In this document: positions 45,330-56,100 of the stretch, piece by piece
How the letters are laid out: each line of letters opens with the position of its first letter
Numbering within the stretch: the first letter of the stretch is position 1
Assembly: GCA_029251525.1 (NCBI GenBank)
Contig: JAQXDE010000065.1
Location: 53,708-117,707, forward strand
Origin: Saprospiraceae bacterium
GTDB taxonomy: Bacteria; Bacteroidota; Bacteroidia; Chitinophagales; Saprospiraceae
Reading direction: 5' to 3'
DNA: 64,000 nucleotides
Position numbers and translations under genes: made by a program
The notes under the pieces: model-generated
The model's input: the letters and a program-made list of their open reading frames with translations, nothing else
The model's database searches: none
What the model was told of the DNA's origin: nothing

Positions 45330-46850
45330 ATGAAAATGTATATTCTACGCTTAATTTTTTGCTTTTTAACCTTTACGACAACTCTTTTTTCACAACTTCC
45401 AAGTGATGATGTTTTTCAAGATTACGCAAAATCATCTTTCCCGCAGTTCAAGGAATTACTTGCGATGCCCAATGATGCGAATAACCCAGTCGAACTGGAG
45501 GCTAATATTAAGTGGAGTGAAAAACATTTTGAAGAAAGGGGTTTTATTACAACTCGGTTAGATACTGAAACTGTTCCTCTTTTGCTAGCTGAAAAAAGAT
45601 GTGGTGAGAAGAATGCAAAGACAGTTTTAATTTATTTGCAGGTCGATGGACAGCCAGTTGACTCTAATTATTGGTTCCAAAAAAATCCATACGAGGCAAC
45701 CTTAAAAGAGATAGATCCAGAAGGAGGTTGGAAAACCATAGTTTGGAGTTCACTTTTTAGAGAAAAAATAAATCCAGATTGGCGAATTTTTGCTCGGTCA
45801 ACTTCTGATGCAAAAGGGCCGGTCAATATGTTTTTGACTACTATAGATATGATGATGAAACAAAATGAAGAACCTAATTTTCATATGAAAGTAATTCTTG
45901 ATTTTGAAGAAGAATTAGGATCGCCACAATTACCCAAAGCGGTAACCGATTATAAGGAAAAGTTAGCTTCAGATATGTTTGTCATTTTTGATGGTCCAAT
46001 GCATATTACTAATCAACCAACCTTGACTTTCGGAGCAAGAGGGATTTCTACTATAACATTAAAAGTTTTTGGACCTGTATTTCCACAGCATAGTGGTCAC
46101 TATGGAAATTGGGTTCCGAACCCTGCAGTGCGATTATCACAACTTATAGCAAGTATGAAAGATGCCGATGGAAGAGTGACCATTCCAGGTTATTATGATG
46201 GAATAAGTATTAGCGATGATGTAAAAGAGGTTCTAAAATCTATACCTGATGATGAAGCATATCTTAATGCAAAAATAGGTATTGCTGCAGGCGATAAAGT
46301 AGCAGGTAATTATCAAGAATCTTTGCAATATCCATCCTTAAATGTACGAGGTATGCAGTCAGGTTGGGTAGGATCTGAGAAGAGAACGATCATCCCTTCT
46401 TCAGCTGTTGCTGAAATTGATGTTAGGTTGGTAGTTGAAAGTGTCCCCGAACGATTGATTAATTTAATTCGTAATCACATTGTTACACAAGGCTTTCTTT
46501 TGCTTGATCGAAAACCTACTTCGGAAGAGAGAGCAAAGTATCCAAGGATTTGTCAATTCAGTTATAAAACTTCTTATCTAGCATTTAGAACTGAGTTTGA
46601 CTCAGAGGTAGGACAATGGTTGAACAAAGCAATGGTTAAAGCCTTCGGGAAATCACCAATTCGGATACGAACTGCTGGAGGAAGTATTCCTATTTCTCCG
46701 TTTGTTAATCAATTGGGTATTCCTGCAGTTTCTGTTCCAACGGTGAATCGAGATAATAATCAACATAGTCCAAACGAGAATATTCGAGTTGGAAATTATA
46801 TAGATGGAATTAAAACTATTTATTCGATTTTGACAGAGAAGTTGGATTAG
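45330..46850 (+). CDS. Exported M20-family metallopeptidase with an altered metal ligand
   Basis: Peptidase-like protein of 506 residues with a signal peptide (ends TLFSQ). It has the M20 plan: a catalytic domain, a lid domain (about 225-390), and a second catalytic part. Residues at the metal and catalytic sites: Asp160 in RSTSDAKG (bridging ligand), Glu193-195 in DFEEELGS (general base and ligand) and His479 in QHSPNENI are all present. The first ligand position, normally His in an HxD motif, is Gln104 in LQVDGQPV, so one metal may be lost or bound differently. Function as dipeptidase or carboxypeptidase in the periplasm is likely but not certain. The gene is convergent with the outer-membrane-like gene, separated by a long inverted repeat. 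Confidence 0.9.
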   Translation: MKMYILRLIFCFLTFTTTLFSQLPSDDVFQDYAKSSFPQFKELLAMPNDANNPVELEANIKWSEKHFEERGFITTRLDTETVPLLLAEKRCGEKNAKTVLIYLQVDGQPVDSNYWFQKNPYEATLKEIDPEGGWKTIVWSSLFREKINPDWRIFARSTSDAKGPVNMFLTTIDMMMKQNEEPNFHMKVILDFEEELGSPQLPKAVTDYKEKLASDMFVIFDGPMHITNQPTLTFGARGISTITLKVFGPVFPQHSGHYGNWVPNPAVRLSQLIASMKDADGRVTIPGYYDGISISDDVKEVLKSIPDDEAYLNAKIGIAAGDKVAGNYQESLQYPSLNVRGMQSGWVGSEKRTIIPSSAVAEIDVRLVVESVPERLINLIRNHIVTQGFLLLDRKPTSEERAKYPRICQFSYKTSYLAFRTEFDSEVGQWLNKAMVKAFGKSPIRIRTAGGSIPISPFVNQLGIPAVSVPTVNRDNNQHSPNENIRVGNYIDGIKTIYSILTEKLD

Positions 46851-46860
46851 TTTTTATGGT

Positions 46861-46940
46861 ATTGGTTAGTAGGAGTTTTCGTAGAGTATTTTAGAATGTA
46901 AAAGTTCTGCGTAACTCTACGAAAACTCCTGTTAACCAAT
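46861..46940. repeat. Long inverted repeat between convergent genes
   Basis: A 27-base left arm (46861-46887) and a 27-base right arm (46914-46940) are complementary at 25 positions, with a 26-base spacer. Mismatches are only at a GT/GT pair near the outer end. The core is AGGAGTTTTCGTAGAGT. There is no T-run on either side, which speaks against a simple terminator. It could be a transcription end for the two converging genes, a miniature element, or a protein-binding site. Confidence 0.8.
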
Positions 46941-46971
46941 AAAGTAATAGCGTCAAGGTAACAAACACCTA

Positions 46972-47910
46972 TTACCCTTTCCAACCCTCTCCAAACGGCA
47001 TTGCAATACCTATCAACGGTAATGGAGAAACGCCTTCTATATTTCCAAATAATGCGAAATCCCAAGTAATTCGTTCGCCAATATATCTTAAGCCAAAGGA
47101 AAAAAGTGTCTCATAATCATCCCCAAAAGGAATAAACCAGTTTTCAGTTACAATACCAAAGCGACGTCCAACTCTTTTATTTCCTGCTAAAGTAATTGTT
47201 GGTTTTCCTGTGAATTCTCTTTCCGTTATTCCAAATCCCATTCCTAAGGTAAAGTTATTATCTCTAGATCCCCAAGTACTAACACCGTAAAGAATTCCTG
47301 CAGAAAATAATTCATCCTGTCCAGGTATATGTAGGGCTAATACACCTACTCCAATATTCCATTTGTCTTTTTTTATTGGAATAGAATATTTAGGAGTAAT
47401 TGTAAATCCTGGAATAGAAGGACCATCGCTGGAATCATTAACTCCGGCCAATATTGATATAATTTCAAAACCAAAACCAATGGTAAATTGATCTGTAAAA
47501 CCATAGCTAAGTTGATTGAGAAGGATTAGAATATTTTGATAATACCCCTCTCCTTTGCGCAGACCATACCCTGTAGGGCCATAAAGGTTTCGGGTAGGGT
47601 TTGGATTTTCGTGCCAGTACACTCCATCTACTATGTTAATGGAACGAAGTTTTTTTATTTCAATAATGGTAGATTTTAGAATAGTTACCTCTCCTAATGC
47701 TTTAGTTTTGACAATTAGTTTGTCTGTTGTTTCTATTACAAGTTCTCCAATGACGGTAGAACCATCGTTCATTTTTACTTCCACGTTTTCTAGGATGTTA
47801 TTTTGCGTTTGTGCAGAATAAGGAACAGTAAAAAGCATGATTAATAGTAAACAAACAGCTCTGAAAGAATAGATTAATAACTGTTGGTTATTTTTACTTT
47901 TATTTTGCAT
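46972..47910 (-). CDS. Outer-membrane-like protein, function unknown
   Basis: Exported protein of 312 residues. The signal peptide ends near residue 34 (LLIMLFTVPYSAQ). Residues about 38-95 form a small beta-rich domain (VEVKMNDGSTVIGELV, TDKLIVKTKALGEVTI, which looks like an SH3/LSm-like barrel), followed by aromatic and glycine-rich alternating strands (LSYGFTDQFTIGFGFEI, KWNIGVGVLALHIPGQ, NFTLGMGFGITEREF) that suggest a beta-barrel in the outer membrane. The protein ends at PFGEGWKG. I do not recognise a named family; similar two-part proteins are common in Bacteroidota. It is divergent from sulP. Confidence 0.75.
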   Translation of the reverse strand: MQNKSKNNQQLLIYSFRAVCLLLIMLFTVPYSAQTQNNILENVEVKMNDGSTVIGELVIETTDKLIVKTKALGEVTILKSTIIEIKKLRSINIVDGVYWHENPNPTRNLYGPTGYGLRKGEGYYQNILILLNQLSYGFTDQFTIGFGFEIISILAGVNDSSDGPSIPGFTITPKYSIPIKKDKWNIGVGVLALHIPGQDELFSAGILYGVSTWGSRDNNFTLGMGFGITEREFTGKPTITLAGNKRVGRRFGIVTENWFIPFGDDYETLFSFGLRYIGERITWDFALFGNIEGVSPLPLIGIAMPFGEGWKG

Positions 47911-48120
47911 AGTGAAATTTAATTTTAATGTGGCTTAAAGTAATATGATTGAGACTATAATTTAAAATAATTGATTATAAAGATTATAATATTATTAGTG
48001 AATTTCATATTGGTATTTATCGAATATTAATTTTGTCTCTCATTTATCAGGGTACTAATAGAAAAGGAAAAAAAGTAATACAAATGTGGTTAAGGTTACA
48101 GATATTAATTTCGAATCGCT

Positions 48121-48128
48121 TATTTTTG
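48121..48128 (+). promoter_or_regulatory. Candidate -7 box of the SulP gene
   Basis: TATTTTTG matches TAnnTTTG and ends four bases before the ATG at 48133, so the message would be nearly leaderless. I do not see a good -33 box 19-21 bases upstream. Confidence 0.3.
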
Positions 48129-48132
48129 CAAA

Positions 48133-49869
48133 ATGAAATTAAAATCCTTTTTTCCAATTATTGAAAATTTTTCAACTCATTCTTCTCAAGATTGGAGAAA
48201 AGATGTAATTGCGGGTATTACTGTTGCTGTGATGTTAGTTCCTCAAGGTATGGCATATGCAATGTTGGCAGGAATGCCTCCTATTTATGGATTGTATGGA
48301 GGATTAATTCCATTATTGTTTTACGCAATTTTAGGAACATCACGGCAAATGTCTATTGGGCCAGTTGCAATTTCAGCACTTTTAGTTTTAGCTGGAGTAA
48401 GCCAAATTGCTGATCCAATGACACCAGAATATATTTCCTTGGTAATTCTGACTGGACTGTTAGTTGGAATTGCACAATTTTTATTAGGTGTATTTCGCTT
48501 AGGTTTTTTAGTCAATTTTATATCGCATCCAGTTATTGTTGGTTTTACCTCAGCAGCAGCTATTATCATTGCGATAAGTCAATTGAAAGATTTGTTGGGA
48601 ATTTCTATACCAAGATTTTCTCGTGTTTATGAAACAGTTCATTATGTATCTAATCATTTTTCTGAAACGAATTGGGTGACAGTATCTTTATGTATTGGTA
48701 GTATCATTATAATGTTGACTTTAAAAAAAATAAATAAAGCAATTCCTGGGGCATTGTTGGTTGTAATTGTAGGAACGTTGTTAGTTTATTTTATTGGTGA
48801 AGAAAAACTTGGTATTGATTTGGTTAAGGATGTTCCTCAAGGCTTGCCTGTTTTTCAAATGCCGGAGAAGATTTGGGGAAAAATACAGATTTTGTACCCC
48901 ACTATTTTTACAGTAACCATTATTTGTATTGTTGAAAGTATTGCAATTGCAAAAGTACTTCAAGCTAAACACGGTGATTACCAAATCCGTGCAAATCAAG
49001 AACTAATAGCTCTTGGTATTTCTAAAATAGGGGGTGCATTTTTTCAATCTATCCCAACCTCTGGAAGTTTTACTCGTTCGGCAGTTAATAATGAATCGGG
49101 AGCAAGATCTGGTTTTGCCTCTATTTTTACAGCTACATTAATTGGATTAACTTTGGTCTTTTTAACACCACTTTTTTACTTTTTGCCAAAATCGATCTTA
49201 GCTGCAATTATATTGTTATCTGTTAAAAGTTTGTTTGATTGGAAGGAGGCTAAACATTTGTGGCAGACCCATCGATCGGATTTTTATATGATGTTGACTA
49301 CATTTATAGTGACGTTAATTTTAGGAATAGAGGAAGGTGTTTTAGCTGGTGTGGTGCTATCTATTTGTATGGTTTTATTTCGAAGCTCAAAACCTCATAT
49401 TGCAATTTTAGGGAAATTGCCAGAATCAATTAATTATCGAAATATTGATCGATTTGAATCAGCTAAAGAGCCTGAAGATATATTGGTAATTAGATTTGAT
49501 GATCAACTTTATTTTGGGAATGCCTCCTACTTCCAAGAAACAATTCAAGAATTAGTTAATGAAAGAGCATCGAAGCCTAAAATGGTTTTACTTGATGCAA
49601 GCAGCATCCACGATATGGATAGTACTGGTTCCCATACCCTAGAAGAGATGCAGAAGTACCTGATTAATAAAGGTATTATTTTTTATATCTCAGGAATGAT
49701 TGGGCCGGTGCGAGATTTTGCTACTAAATGTGGGATTATTGAGAGAATGGGAGAGCAAAAATATTTTTTAAATATCCACGAAGGTGTGACTCATTTTAAA
49801 AATATGCAAGAGGGATTGGGGGAAAAATGGACACCAGACGCGTTGCAATCTAATATAAATGATATTTAA
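48133..49869 (+). CDS. SulP-family anion transporter with STAS domain
   Basis: Inner-membrane transporter of 578 residues in the SulP/SLC26 family, which moves sulfate, bicarbonate or other anions. The signature near the N-terminus is DWRKDVIAGITVAVMLVPQGMAYAMLAGMPPIYGLYG, followed by about 12-14 helices with ATSAAAIIIAISQLKDLLG-like and SIPTSGSFTRSAVN segments. Residues about 440-560 form the C-terminal STAS domain (ILVIRFDDQLYFGNASYFQE, VLLDASSIHDMDSTGSHTLEEM). No carbonic anhydrase or sulfate-assimilation genes are adjacent, so substrate is open. It is preceded by a divergent region of 222 bases. Confidence 0.95.
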   Translation: MKLKSFFPIIENFSTHSSQDWRKDVIAGITVAVMLVPQGMAYAMLAGMPPIYGLYGGLIPLLFYAILGTSRQMSIGPVAISALLVLAGVSQIADPMTPEYISLVILTGLLVGIAQFLLGVFRLGFLVNFISHPVIVGFTSAAAIIIAISQLKDLLGISIPRFSRVYETVHYVSNHFSETNWVTVSLCIGSIIIMLTLKKINKAIPGALLVVIVGTLLVYFIGEEKLGIDLVKDVPQGLPVFQMPEKIWGKIQILYPTIFTVTIICIVESIAIAKVLQAKHGDYQIRANQELIALGISKIGGAFFQSIPTSGSFTRSAVNNESGARSGFASIFTATLIGLTLVFLTPLFYFLPKSILAAIILLSVKSLFDWKEAKHLWQTHRSDFYMMLTTFIVTLILGIEEGVLAGVVLSICMVLFRSSKPHIAILGKLPESINYRNIDRFESAKEPEDILVIRFDDQLYFGNASYFQETIQELVNERASKPKMVLLDASSIHDMDSTGSHTLEEMQKYLINKGIIFYISGMIGPVRDFATKCGIIERMGEQKYFLNIHEGVTHFKNMQEGLGEKWTPDALQSNINDI

Positions 49870-50241
49870 TTTTACTGAAATTAGGATAGAAGTCCAGTGC
49901 TTCCTGAACCTAAAAAAGTAAAATGATATTTTACGGTGTGAAAAATCTAACCAAATATCTCAACCAATTAGAAAAAGATTAATGATATGATAAGGTGTAA
50001 CAACCTTGAAAATTAAATAAGTCCAAGGAACTCATTTAATAGAAGGCATCGACTATAAAAAGCTCTGTTACAGTAGTAAGGAAGATTCTCTTTTTTAATT
50101 TTGAAAGAGAGTTGTATTTTTTTAGTTCAAATTTTATGTTTGGAGGAACTTGAACTTCTATTTTTGATGTAAAAAATCGAATTATTTAGTCTTTTTAAAT
50201 AGGACTTTGTAAAATATTATTTCTTATAAAAACTATCAATA
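49870..50241. other. 372-base intergenic region before the DUF5916 gene
   Basis: No coding frame or convincing hairpin terminator is visible. The stretch is AT-rich and probably contains the sulP transcript end and the promoter of the next gene, but no motif can be defended. Confidence 0.35.
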
Positions 50242-52893
50242 TTGAAGAAACTAATTATTACTTATTGCATATTAATTTTTTGTTTTACGACTCTCTTAAG
50301 TCAAGAATTTAATCGAAAATCATACACTACTATTCGGATTCAAACTGGGCCTCCTGTTATTGATGGTATCATTGATGATAACGAATGGGATGATGTGGAG
50401 TGGGGAGAGGACTTCACGGTTCTTGAACCAAATAATGGAGATAAACCAAAACAACCAACTAAATTTAAAATAAAATACGACGACGATAATTTATATATAG
50501 CGTATTATGCTTACCATAATAATCCATCAAAAATTGAAAGTAGGTTAAGTCGGAGAGATAATTTTCCGGGTGATTGGATGGAGATAAATATAGATAGTTA
50601 TTTTGATAAGAATACAGCCTTTTCATTTACCCTTTCTGCTTCAGGAGTAAAAGGAGATGAGTTTATCTCTGGAAATGGAGATAATTGGGATACCAACTGG
50701 AATCCAATTTGGTATGGCGCATCTAAGATTGTTGCAGATGGTTGGACTGCCGAGGTTAAAATTCCATGGAGCCAACTAAGGTTTGCAGATAAGGCAGCAC
50801 ATATTTGGGGATTCAATATATTGCGTCGGGATTTTGGAGCAGATGAACAAAGTACGTTTCAGTTTATCCCTAGGAATGTGACAGGTTGGGTGAGTAATTT
50901 TGCGGAGCTTAAGGGTATTAAAAATATTAAGCCGAAACGTCAAATTGAAATACAACCATATGCCCTGAGCAGTTTTAGTTTTGCAGAAAAAGAAGAGGGG
51001 AATCCATTTGCAAAAGGTACCCAAACTAATGTGAATATTGGATTAGATGGGAAAATTGGGATGACAAATGATCTGACTTTAGATTTTACAATCAATCCAG
51101 ATTTTGGGCAAGTGGAGGCAGACCCTTCTGCTCTGGCATTGGATGGGTTTCAGATTTTCTTTAATGAACAACGACCTTTTTTTATTGAAAATGCCAACAT
51201 CTTTAGTTTTGCTGTTGCCAACTTAGATGCAGGAGGATCCTTTGGAAATGATAATCTTTTTTATTCAAGGAGGATTGGTTCACCTCCCTCGGGGAGTGTA
51301 TCGATTGCAGATGGTGCCTATTTTAAGCGACCTCGATTTACCAATATTTTGGGAGCTGCAAAGTTAAGTGGAAAAACTAAGGATGGATGGTCGATTGGAT
51401 TAATGGAAACGATAACTTCAAAAGAGCATGTGAAGGTTTCGTTGGATGGAGAAGAGACTCAAAAGTTGGTTGAACCACTTTCTAATTATTTTGTAGGGCG
51501 AGTTTCCAAAGATTTCAAAGAGGGCGCTTCACAAATTGGGATTTCTTTGACTCATGTAAAAAGGTTTATCGATGATACTGATTTGATTGACCAATTTCAC
51601 GATCAAGCCTACTCAGGAGGTGTTAATTTAATACATACATGGAAAGAAAGAGAATGGCGAATAAACGCCAATTTTATTTTTAGTCACCTAACTGGAACAA
51701 CACTTAAAATAAAAGAAACACAAGAATCTTTTGGACATTATTTTCAACGACCTGATGCAACTCACCTTTCTGTGGATGATTCCAAAACAAGTTTGACAGG
51801 ACAAGGCGGAACACTGTCGATTGGAAACTATGGAGGGAAGGATAATTTTAGTTTTCAGTCAGGTGTCACTTGGCGATCGCCTGAATTAGAATTAAATGAT
51901 ATTGGATTTTTAAATACTGCTGATCAAATTGATTTTGTGAATTGGGCAAGTTATCGTTGGCCAAAACCGTTTTCGATTTTTCGACAGTTGGAAGCCAATT
52001 TTAATACTTATTCTCGATGGAACTTTGACGGCAAAAATATTTATCAAGGACTTAATGCTAATTTTGATTCTTCATTGAAAAATTATTGGAGCTTCGGAGC
52101 AGGAGGAGTATATGAGTTTAAAGACATTAGTGCTAAAGCACTTTTTGGAGGACCGAAGCTTCGACAATCAAGTGGAATTTATAATTTTATAAGCATTGGA
52201 TCTGATTCAAGAAAGAAAGCTCAATTGTTTGTGAATGCTGGAATGTTCAATGGAATTGGTCAGGACAAAGGTTCGGTGACGGTTAGAAGTTTGAGTGGAA
52301 GTGTAAATTATCAACCAATAAATGCTCTTCAACTTTCGCTAAATGCATCTTATTTTCAACAAAATCGAGTTATTCAAAATGTGAATTATGAGGTTTTTGA
52401 AAATGAAGATCGTTATATCACAGGCACTATTTTCCAAAAAACATTTTCTACTTCTCTTCGAGTAAATTATAGTTTGACGCCAAACTTATCATTGCAATAT
52501 TGGGGACAACCTTTTATTTCAAAAGGGAATTATTCTGATTTTAAATATATTACAGATCCTACGAATCGAGATTTTGAAGAAAGGTATAGATTGTATGATG
52601 ATGAGCAGCTTACTTATTCTGAGTTGGACGAACAATTTATAATTGATGAAAATAAGAATGGGATAGAAGATTATAGATTTGGGCAACCTGATTTTAACTT
52701 TATGGAATTTCGGTCTAATATGGTGATTCGATGGGAATACAAACCTGGGTCAGAATTCTTTTTAGTTTGGACGCAATCGACGACAAGTTTTGGTGATCCA
52801 CGGAATGATTTGTTTCCTTCATTGAGAGATGATTTGTTTGAAAATCGAGCAGATAATATATTTTTAGCGAAGTTGACTTATCGGTTTTATTGA
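50242..52893 (+). CDS. DUF5916 outer-membrane protein with CBM9-like domain
   Basis: Exported protein of 883 residues. The start codon is TTG at 50242; it is chosen because MKKLIITYCILIFCFTTLLSQ is a full signal peptide and no ATG lies ahead in frame. Residues about 30-225 are a carbohydrate-binding family-9-like domain (PVIDGIIDDNEWDDVEW, YIAYYAYHNNPSKIESRLSRRD). The rest is the DUF5916 region, rich in aromatic alternating strands that end in a terminal Phe-Tyr (KLTYRFY), typical of an outer-membrane barrel. The family is widespread in Bacteroidota and its role is not established; a link to polysaccharide or metal-reductase-like surface work is only a guess. The gene is followed by a 224-base gap. 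Confidence 0.88.
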   Translation: MKKLIITYCILIFCFTTLLSQEFNRKSYTTIRIQTGPPVIDGIIDDNEWDDVEWGEDFTVLEPNNGDKPKQPTKFKIKYDDDNLYIAYYAYHNNPSKIESRLSRRDNFPGDWMEINIDSYFDKNTAFSFTLSASGVKGDEFISGNGDNWDTNWNPIWYGASKIVADGWTAEVKIPWSQLRFADKAAHIWGFNILRRDFGADEQSTFQFIPRNVTGWVSNFAELKGIKNIKPKRQIEIQPYALSSFSFAEKEEGNPFAKGTQTNVNIGLDGKIGMTNDLTLDFTINPDFGQVEADPSALALDGFQIFFNEQRPFFIENANIFSFAVANLDAGGSFGNDNLFYSRRIGSPPSGSVSIADGAYFKRPRFTNILGAAKLSGKTKDGWSIGLMETITSKEHVKVSLDGEETQKLVEPLSNYFVGRVSKDFKEGASQIGISLTHVKRFIDDTDLIDQFHDQAYSGGVNLIHTWKEREWRINANFIFSHLTGTTLKIKETQESFGHYFQRPDATHLSVDDSKTSLTGQGGTLSIGNYGGKDNFSFQSGVTWRSPELELNDIGFLNTADQIDFVNWASYRWPKPFSIFRQLEANFNTYSRWNFDGKNIYQGLNANFDSSLKNYWSFGAGGVYEFKDISAKALFGGPKLRQSSGIYNFISIGSDSRKKAQLFVNAGMFNGIGQDKGSVTVRSLSGSVNYQPINALQLSLNASYFQQNRVIQNVNYEVFENEDRYITGTIFQKTFSTSLRVNYSLTPNLSLQYWGQPFISKGNYSDFKYITDPTNRDFEERYRLYDDEQLTYSELDEQFIIDENKNGIEDYRFGQPDFNFMEFRSNMVIRWEYKPGSEFFLVWTQSTTSFGDPRNDLFPSLRDDLFENRADNIFLAKLTYRFY

Positions 52894-53117
52894 TATTGAG
52901 AAGGATATGGACTACTTATTTTTTGTTAAAAAAGTTACTACATTAGAATCTAATGGTTACGTATCCTTGTTATTTTAAAGCAGAGAATCTGATAGGATAA
53001 GTAATAAAATTAATAGATCGTATGCGTTCAATTTGATTTAGATAGATGACAACAACAAGCAATACTACGAAAACCTAATTTATTTTTATCCTTGCATTTT
53101 TCTAAATATCAATATGT

Positions 53118-56100
53118 ATGAAATTGAAAATTCAATTAATCTTTTTCGGATTAATTTCTTGTATTCTTTTTTCAAAAGATACTCAAGCGCAAGTCATTAT
53201 TAATGAATTAATTGCTTCCAATTCTAGTGTGATTTCTGATCCAGATTTTGATGATACTGGTGATTGGATTGAGTTGTACAACAATTCTAATATTGCAATA
53301 GATTTGTCTGATTATTCATTGACAGATAAATTGGGGCAATTTGATAAATGGAAATTTCCTGTCGGAACTCAAATCGGGGCGAATGAACATTTACTAATTT
53401 GGGCTGACGGAAATGATGTAGGATTACATACCAATTTTAAGTTGTCAGCGGCTGGGGAAGAAATAGGTTTGTACAATGCGCAGGGAACTTTGTTGGATTC
53501 CGTTATCTATCAAAATATGTTGACAGATGTTTCTTTTGGCCGAAAAACGGATGCAAATATTACTTGGGGTTTTTTCTCAATACCAACCCCTGGTTTTTCT
53601 AACAATACAGTTGCATATGATGGAATAGTATTTTATCAACCCAAGTTTTCTGTACGAGGTGGATTTTATGATGATAGTTTTGAGGTGGTATTAGATGCGA
53701 TTGACGGCGAGGTTCGATATACTACCGATGGATCATTTCCTTCCATTACGTCTTCAATTTTTACAGGACCTATTTCGATTAATAGTACGACGATATTAAG
53801 AGCAGCAGTTTTTTTACCAAATTTTATTCAAGGGAAAACGGCCACCCAAAGTTATTTTATCAATGAAGATTTAGAAGCTCGAAAATTACCTGTGATTTCA
53901 ATTGCGACCAATCCTGAATATTTTTGGAGTAATGATATTGGATTGTACGTACAAGATTTTAAACCTGAATGGAAATATCCAATCAACATAGAATTATTTG
54001 AAAACGATGGCGGTGATCGGGCAGCATTCAATGAACTGGCAGGCGTAAAAGTTAATGGTTTAAACTCTTGGGTTTTGCCACAAAAGATGCTTGGGATTTA
54101 TTTTGATAATGAGTACGATCAAAATAATTTGGAGTATCCTTTGTTTTTTGATCGTCAACGAAATCGATATGATAATTTTACTTTACGAGTTTCGGGAAGT
54201 GACTGGAGTCAGACTATGATGCGAGATGGACTATCGCAAAGTTTGACCATTGGAATTACAGATTTAGGGCAAATGGGTTTTCGTCCTTCTATCGTTTTTG
54301 TTAATGGAGAATATCTAGGCATACATAATATCCGTTCACGGGTAGACGAAAGTTATATCGAAGACAATTATGGTTGGAGTGGAAGTGAATATGATTTGAT
54401 TGAGAATAATGGAGTAGTCGAACAAGGTGATGATATTGCATTCAACGAATTTATGGATTTATTAAATCAAGATTTGTCGATACAAAGTAATTACAATGCG
54501 GTTGCGGCGATTATGGATATTGAAAATTGTATTGATTTTTATGTAACTGAAATGTGGACTGGTAATAGTAGTTTTGGACATAATGTTCAATTTTGGAAAC
54601 CTCGAGTTTTTGGTTCGAAATGGAGGTGGATAGCTCAAGATTTCGATCGAGGTTTTATTGGTGCGGACAGTGATTTGTTTGATTATTTTACGGATACAAA
54701 TAATGGAGCCTATGGTTGGATCAATTCACGATTTTTGAATTTGATTCAAAATCAGGAATTTGCAGATGCTTTTGTTGCTCGATTTGCAGATCATTTATTT
54801 ACCACTTATCATCCAACAAGAGTGGAACAATTTATTACCAAATTTGAATCAAATATTGAAAATGAAATGCCTTACCATATTGCAAGGTGGTTAGGAACAA
54901 CATCTGGTTACGGAAATGCAATTCCGAGTTTTGGTTATTGGAAAGATCAAGTAGCACAATTACGAAATTATAATCAAGCCCGACCAGGATTTTTATACGA
55001 TAATATAATTGATAATTTTGATGTGCAAGAGAAAGTGACACTTGGGGTGAATTCTTTTCCAGAAAATGGTGGGCAGGTTTTTATTAATGATTTGGAAATT
55101 CCTGCCTCAAGTTGGTTGGGCAACTATTTTACTAATGTTCCTTTTGAATTACGAGCAGAACCATTGGCTGGGCATGAATTTCAAGGCTGGTCCGAAATCG
55201 TTATCGATACTTTGATTGCAAAAGAATCCACGTGGAAATATTTTGACTTAGGAATTAATCCTGGAAATGATTGGGCAACGAATATCTATGATGATTCTAG
55301 TTGGGAGGTTGGACAAGCACAATTGGGGTATGGAGATGGCGATGAAAATACGATAGTTTCATATGGAGGAAATTCAAATGACAAGCATATTACTACTTAC
55401 TTTAGAAAGTCTTTTACAGTCAATAATGTTTCCGATCTTTCGAATCAAATGTATTTAAACTTAATGAGAGATGATGCTGCCATTGTTTATTTGAATGGAG
55501 AAGAAGTTATCCGATCCAACATGGCAGAAGGTTCGGTTAACTTTTTAACACCTGCATTAACGTATGTTTCTGGAGTTGAAGAAGACTTATATTTTTCTTT
55601 CCAAATAAATGAAAATGTATTGTTAGAAGGAGAGAATTTAATTACTGTTGAGATTCATCAAGCCTATGAGACAAGCTCAGATATTAGTTTTGATTTAGAA
55701 TTAATAGGGTTGAGAAATACCAGTGAATTGATTTCTACAAATCCTATTCTGCAAGTAAATTTAGATAGAGATAAAATATTTTCAACAAAGTATTTACAAA
55801 CGAGTACCTGTATTTTACCTGACACAATTTCTGAAAATACTACTTTAACAATTGATTGTTCGCCATATTTGGTTCGAGAAAATGTTGTGATTTTGCCAAA
55901 TAGAACTTTAACTGTCGAAGCAGGTGTGGAAATTCATTTTCCGAAAGGTGGGAATATGATGGTGCAAGGAAATTTGCGAATAAAAGGAAGAGAAGGTGAA
56001 CTAGTTCGCTTTTTACCTAATGAATCACTTGGAACGATAGAGTGGGGGCATGTATTTTTTGAAAATGCAACGGATACTTCTAGCCTCGTTTGGTTTGAGA

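Noticed and set aside
46847..47065. Minus-strand frame of 72 codons over the inverted repeat
   Set aside because: It overlaps both the end of the outer-membrane-like gene and the long inverted repeat and has no coding character.
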